From the NCBI GenBank assembly GCA_015698045.1, contig BLAL01000252.1:558001-622000 (forward strand): 64,000 bases of DNA, in the 5' to 3' direction. A program made the position numbers and the translations under genes. The notes beneath the pieces are model-generated. The model was not told where the DNA came from. It made no database searches and saw nothing but the letters and a program-made list of their open reading frames with translations. The DNA comes from Rhizophagus clarus. Lineage: Eukaryota > Glomeromycota > Glomeromycetes > Glomerales > Glomeraceae. Below, one piece after another: positions 59,018 through 64,000 of this stretch (within the stretch, counting starts at the first letter, position 1; the number at the start of each line of letters is the position of its first letter).

Positions 59018-61614
59018 TTATTTTGATCTTGCATTGGACTTTGTAGTATTGTCTCCATTCATTGATACCGGTGACTTAGAATCTCTATCATTCATATTTG
59101 TATTGTTGGTTTGGATATTCTTATCATTGCCATTTACCTGTGGACTAGATTGGTTTTGTTGAACATTCTCAGAATTTTGTTCAGTATCATCTTTTTGTTT
59201 ATTTGATCCATTGCGTTCATTATCTGAATGATAGCCTCCACTATGTGTGGTTGTTGCATGTGCACCATTGTTGTTATATAATCCAAAACTTTCCACATAT
59301 TCTGGAGAATGAAAAACTGGAGATGTGAGTGGATGATTCGTATGATGGGATGATTGCGGAATCTCAATTTTCATATATGGTTTGGCACCAGTCGCTGCAG
59401 GAGAGTTTGAAGCTGACGATCGTGCTTCAAAATTTGTAAACGTTGCAGGTGCTGTTGATGTAGATACTATAAAAATAGAATAAAATAAAAATATAATTAA
59501 ATGAAATAATATCGGACAAGATACTAGCGCAATTCATTGACGAAAAAAATTTTACGTGAAATACCTTCTAAATTATTTGGGTCCATATTATTATTATACA
59601 TTTCTGGATTTGGATTTTCTCCCGTTTCGGGAATATTTTGAACCATGTAATGTGGAGGATGCTGTGAAGGATAATGAGAAGCTGTAGGATTTGGCGCGCC
59701 TGTCGACATCATTAGAGATATAGCGTCATTTCGCATTGGACCGTTAGGGGGATATCCTTGAAATGGAGGATACTGCCCATAAGGTCCTGGGAAAGGAGCT
59801 CCATTGAAATCAGGTGGCATCATACCGGGTGCGCCATTAGGTCCAGGAAAAGTAATGTGTTGACGATTATCGTTGGGAAATGCTGGATGCATTCCAATCG
59901 GATTAAAACGCTCGTGACTATCAGCATAATGTCCGGGACTACGTCCACGAACTACCAAAGGCGCTGATGTTGCCGTCGCGACTCTATAAGGTTCACCATT
60001 TTCAACATGGGCATATAAGTCTACCATAACTACATAATATTGTTGAGCAGCACGACGTTTGCCATTATTAGCAGTAGCTGTTTTAAATTGAATACGTTCA
60101 AAAGTGACAATATTTGTATTTGCTCCCACAGAACTAAGGTTCAAGTTACCGCCCGCTCGAATAGGTTTTGGCGTAGGAGTCATCTGTGGTCCCTTGTCGC
60201 GTTTCGGAGTATGCTGCACTAACTCGATTTTTTTATCGCTGTTGGAAACACGAGCTGAAATACCCAACGTGAATTGAGTAACAGTATGAAATTGACCTTC
60301 AACTTCTATCAAACACGGTATCTCTGGTTCATTGACGGGATGATTTGTTCCTGTTAAAGAAAATGCACTACTAATTTGAAAATAATTTCTTCGATAACAC
60401 GTCCAATCATTTTCTGCTAAGAAGAATCCACGGTCAACTTTTGAATTGATACGAAGCTTATAACTGATGATAAATCACGAACAACAGAATTTTCAAGGAT
60501 AGGATAATAATAAATTAGAGTAAAAAAGTAGTTTGTAAAGAAATGATTCTTTGATTTTTTTGGGTAATATTACCATACCTATTAGTTCTATCCATATTAT
60601 ATAGATTATAATGCTGTTGTGTTTGAGAGAAAAATGGACCAGCATCTGGAGGAAACCCCAATGAGTTATCTCTACGTTTCCTAATAGCTTGTTGTTGAAA
60701 TGGTGTAGCGTGGAATGAGTTTGTTGTAAACGTTGGTCTGTTATCATTTTTACGTTCTGGAGGTGCAGAAACGGGTGTTATTGGTGTTCCATTTGGAGAA
60801 GTATTTTGACGAGGAGTAGTAGGAGTTACAGGAGCAGACATTGAAACAAAACTAAATAATCACCAATTAATAAAATTCAATATTTAGTAAAGGCATGTAT
60901 TCACACAATAAATTAGCTTGTAAATTTTGTCCAACTAAATCAAATCAACATCATATTGATCGAATGAATGATTAAAAACCACAATACATTACAAATATTT
61001 AATATATACTCTAAAATTAAAATCTTAAATGATATTTACTTTTGATATTGGCTTTGCGATCTATTTGGTGTCGTATCAATCTCTTGTTTTGGTGGTATGA
61101 ACATTGCACCGTTATTACCGTCATGGACAGGCCTACGATATCAATATTAAATTAGTTTTAATGTTATATATGATATCAAAAAATTAAGTCAAAAGACACG
61201 TTAGAAATGTTCAACAAGAGAAGAGACGCAGTTTAGAAAAAAATAAACGAGTGTGTGTAAGGTAACACGCGGCGACAAGAAACATCAACTTGCATAACCA
61301 AAACCAGTTTGTACGAAGCACAAAATAAAACGCGGATTCTATGTGGCAACTGATAACTGAAAAACGTGCGCGGCACAAAACTACGAGTGTTTTATTTTTT
61401 TTTTTTTTATTTTAAGAAGTTTAGATATTAATATAACTTACATTTGTTGATGAATTTGACCTTGAGGCGCCTGACCGTCATATGTGAAAGATTGAATAAA
61501 GTTTTCAGTTTGCATACCGTTCATTTGCGGAGATAAGTCGGGGTGTGGATGGTGAGGAGAAGGGGGAACTTGAGATGATTGATGAATAGGCCACTTATCC
61601 TCGGTAATATTCAT
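59018..61614 (-). CDS. NDT80/PhoG-family DNA-binding transcription factor
   Basis: Five exons on the minus strand: 61614-61442, 61132-61040, 60851-60579, 60463-59565, 59466-59018; 629 codons with matching phases. Residues about 180-345 form the Ndt80 immunoglobulin-type DNA-binding domain: SYKLRINSKVDRGFFLAEND, DWTCYRRNYFQISSAF, IEVEGQFHTVTQFTLGISAR and, later, GKRRAAQQYYVVMVDLYAHV and SAPLVVRGRSPGHY. Both flanks are disordered: the N-terminus is P/Q/T-rich (PVTPTTPRQNTSPNGTPITP) and the C-terminus is P/G- then N/S/Q-rich. The family includes Ndt80 (meiosis) and VIB-1/XprG (nutrient and cell-death responses); which role applies here cannot be told. It is nuclear by family. In-frame starts inside exon 3 could give a shorter form. 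Confidence 0.9.
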
Positions 61615-62583
61615 AGTATTGCTAAAAAGCTAATACCGTGAGAACCCTTATGAAAAACGTTAAAAAGAGTTTATAATCTGAGATGAACTGAAAGAATCTC
61701 CAAGTATTCAGGTATATTAACCGTTCAGTTTATATATTGGTAATAGAAGTCGTCCCAAGTAGTTGGGTTTTTTGAAAAAAAAAAACTACTGGGTGAAAAA
61801 GTTTACAAAATAGGTTTCTAAGGCCAGTTGAAATTATCAAAAACAAAATGAATGCGTCAAGTGAGAATTCCTACCCTGTGTATTTTTAGTAATATTTTTA
61901 TTGATTGATCACGTGGAATAACTTAGTTTTTAGAATCTGTTCTGGATAAACATAATTTAAATTTCTGATTGTGGAACGAAATTTTCCCTATTTTGCAGAA
62001 TGAAAATTGTAAATTTTAATTTTATAAATGAGCATAGGGCTATAAAGTAACTTATTATATGAAATTTTGCAAGTGCTCGAACTTTTCTGAAAATAAATAA
62101 ATTTGAAACCTTAACAAATCATGACCATTATAATTTTGTTATTTCTTATGTTTATCCTTATCAAGTTTACTGTTTTCCCATTCCAAAATGCCTTGAAGTT
62201 ATCTTAATTAACATGTTTATATACTTACAAATTTCTTAAATTTGGAAAGAATCATACTAAAATAAAGTTAAATTACTTAGTCGCTAATCCTTTAAATCTT
62301 GATCCAATTTGGACGATTTATTAATAAGCTGAAAAGAGACTCTGATTATGGGAAACTTGCTATAGTTATTTATTTAATTATAATAAATATTTTTATTAGA
62401 AATATTTAAAATACAAACTATATTAAAATTAATTATTAAATACTTTCCAAAAAATGTTTATAATACTTCACGAAGGTAAAATATAAAGCATCATAAATAC
62501 TTTACATTTTTACGAAGAAGTGTTCTAGTATGAAGAATTTCCAACTTCTTGAATAGTAGATTTTCATCTCCTTAACCATTTAG
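61615..62583. other. Intergenic region, promoter side of the NDT80-type gene
   Basis: Contains the 5' flank of the NDT80-type gene and the 3' flank of the sugar kinase gene, both on the minus strand. A hairpin-forming pair CCAAGTAGTT...AACTACTGGG lies at about 61754-61794. No gene is supported. Confidence 0.5.
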
Positions 62584-63803
62584 TCAAAATAATTTACTCA
62601 TTTTCTCTACCAAACAGTCAAAACCTACCTGAGCACATTTCCTACCAGCTAATTCACAAGCAAACTTTAAACACCCTTCAGGTGTCATACCTTGAGTTAA
62701 TCCATAAATTACTCCTGCTGAAAATGTGTCGCCTGCTCCGACTGTATCAACTACACTTTGTATTGGTAATGCTGAAGCTGTAAATAATTTACGCGTTGGA
62801 TTATGATAACACATTGCTCCCGAACTTCCCCATGTACAAAAAAGATGTGCTCTTAAATGTTCCATAAAAAAAATTTTTTTTTTTTTTTTTTAGAGAAAAT
62901 AAATATTTAATGTTCTATTAAAAGTTTATGATTACTTACGTATTTTTACAAAATGGACTCATAACTTGCAAGAAATCCCCAGCGTGATCGTATCCCTTAC
63001 CTTCAGCAAATACTTTAGAAAAGAATACAACATCAGCTCTACTCATTAAAGTTTCTAATCCTCTACGATAAGGTTTTTCTAATTCAACACTAATCTTAGT
63101 TCTAGGACGCCAAACTTTTGTACCAATATAATCTATCATTTTCGCTACTTCTACAGCATTACGTCCTTCAAAATGTATCCAATTAAATGGTAAATCGTTG
63201 TTTAATGTATCTACCACTTCTTCTACACATGCTGCTTCGAATTTACGTTTAAACTCTTCAAACGTTAACTCATCTATACTATAAATCAAGGAATCATTAA
63301 TCTCATAGTTAATTTCAAACACAAAATTAAAATTTGATATTTACCTATTATAATTTATGATTGTTCGTGAACTTGTATTATCGGCATATATAATATAAGC
63401 TACTGGTGCAAGTTCGGCATTGGACCTAAATATACACGTCGAGGTCTTTATATTATGAATCTCAAAATCTTGAAGTATAAATCTGTAAAAAATATTATCA
63501 CGTTATTAGTTCTTTTTTCGAGTCTGAACTTTTTCAAGAAAAGCACACTTACGCCGAAGCATCTTTAGAGGCCATAGAGGCCATGAAATATCCCTGAGTT
63601 AGAGGGAATTGAGATAAAACAGTTAAAGTATTTCCCGCATTTCCACCTCTCCTTTTTTCAACTTTTTGTGCTCTTTGTTTACCATCTTCAGGCGGAAACT
63701 TATCAACATAAAGGATCGTGTCTTCATACGCCGATCCTATAGCAAGAACTTTTAGAGGTACCTGTTGGTGCTTTCCTTGAATTGTACTTCCTTCTTGTGA
63801 CAT
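62584..63803 (-). CDS. Ketohexokinase-like pfkB-family sugar kinase
   Basis: Transfers phosphate from ATP to a ketose such as fructose; cytosolic. Four exons on the minus strand: 63803-63553, 63482-63345, 63278-62940, 62851-62584; 332 codons, in frame throughout. The N-terminal pfkB signature RRGGNAGNT is at residues 51-59 and the C-terminal signature with the catalytic base is VDTVGAGDTF (D284). Stretches WIHFEGRN, KISVELEKP, DVVFFSKVFAE and FACELAGRKCAQVGFD follow animal ketohexokinase (KHK) closely, which is why I prefer it to ribokinase or adenosine kinase. Length 331 against about 298 for human KHK. The exon 4 acceptor (TTTAAG) was chosen to keep frame; it follows a long T tract. Substrate not proven. 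Confidence 0.88.
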
Positions 63804-64000
63804 AAAGAAACAAAAAAAAAAAAAATTATTTATGTAAAAAAATGAACCTTGGATTATTTAAGAACTTTGCAAAGGTTGTGGCCAAAGATTTTTTTATCAA
63901 CGGTTATGCAGATTTGTTGTGTATTTTAATGTATTACGAGTTTGATCAAATTTTCTATTATGTACATCCACTAAATCACCCGCGTTTTATTTCAATATTC
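63804..64000. other. Promoter side of the sugar kinase gene, window end
   Basis: 5' flank of the kinase gene. An A run begins 10 bp before its ATG. No further gene begins before the window ends. Confidence 0.5.

Noticed and set aside
59758-60222. Plus-strand frames opposite the NDT80-type gene
   Set aside because: Antisense to well-supported exons with conserved domain motifs.
1-64000. CRISPR array, operon or other prokaryotic system
   Set aside because: Spliced genes, poly-A signals and 5S type show a eukaryotic nuclear genome; no regularly spaced direct repeats were seen.

Overview
The window is very AT-rich eukaryotic DNA with short (about 55 to 100 bp) GT-AG introns, long empty AT-rich stretches and many small repeats. 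The gene families present (Hsp70-like ATPase with a C-terminal extension, expanded tandem Argonautes, a P-loop ATPase joined to a nuclease-like tail, a LINE ORF1 with an RRM-like block, fungal NDT80/PhoG factor) point to an arbuscular mycorrhizal fungus of the Rhizophagus type (Glomeromycotina). That assignment is inferred from family resemblance; no search was run.

Layout. 1-4364: AT-rich, gene-free, with a MITE-like element, a foldback and a tiny retrotransposed tail inside an 18 bp target-site duplication. 4365-6748 (-): ten-exon Hsp70-like gene with 20 nt and 5 nt microexons. 7314-8888 (-): coiled-coil protein of unknown function, with an inverted, decayed copy facing it across a palindromic intergenic region (8889-10111). 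13001-15397 (+): P-loop ATPase with a nuclease-like C-terminus. 15873-17133 (-): small membrane protein. 17134-29992: gene-poor repeat region holding three LINE-like copies, one of which carries two nested foldback DNA elements. 29993-31411 (-): Q/N/S-rich single-pass membrane protein. 32575-51914 (+): tandem array of five Argonaute genes plus four decayed Argonaute relics. 52917-53032 (-): 5S rRNA. 54656-57845 (+): ATG4 autophagy protease. 59018-61614 (-): NDT80/PhoG transcription factor. 62584-63803 (-): ketohexokinase-like pfkB sugar kinase.

The most notable system is the Argonaute array. All five genes share the exon plan 4 exons / 3 introns and a near-identical element about 90 to 100 bp (151 bp in the last gene) before the start codon. 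They keep the residues expected to bind the guide 5' phosphate, but none keeps the full DEDH slicer tetrad: the readings are D-E-D-R, D-E-S-H, S-E-S-H, S-E-S-Y and D-E-S-H. The array grew by duplication of a unit made of one live gene plus one dead relic, and shows mosaic exchange between copies. I infer a set of guide-binding but non-slicing Argonautes.

The last 10 kb is ordinary core genome (autophagy, transcription, fructose metabolism); its gene models close in frame across every intron, which gives high confidence in the exon boundaries.
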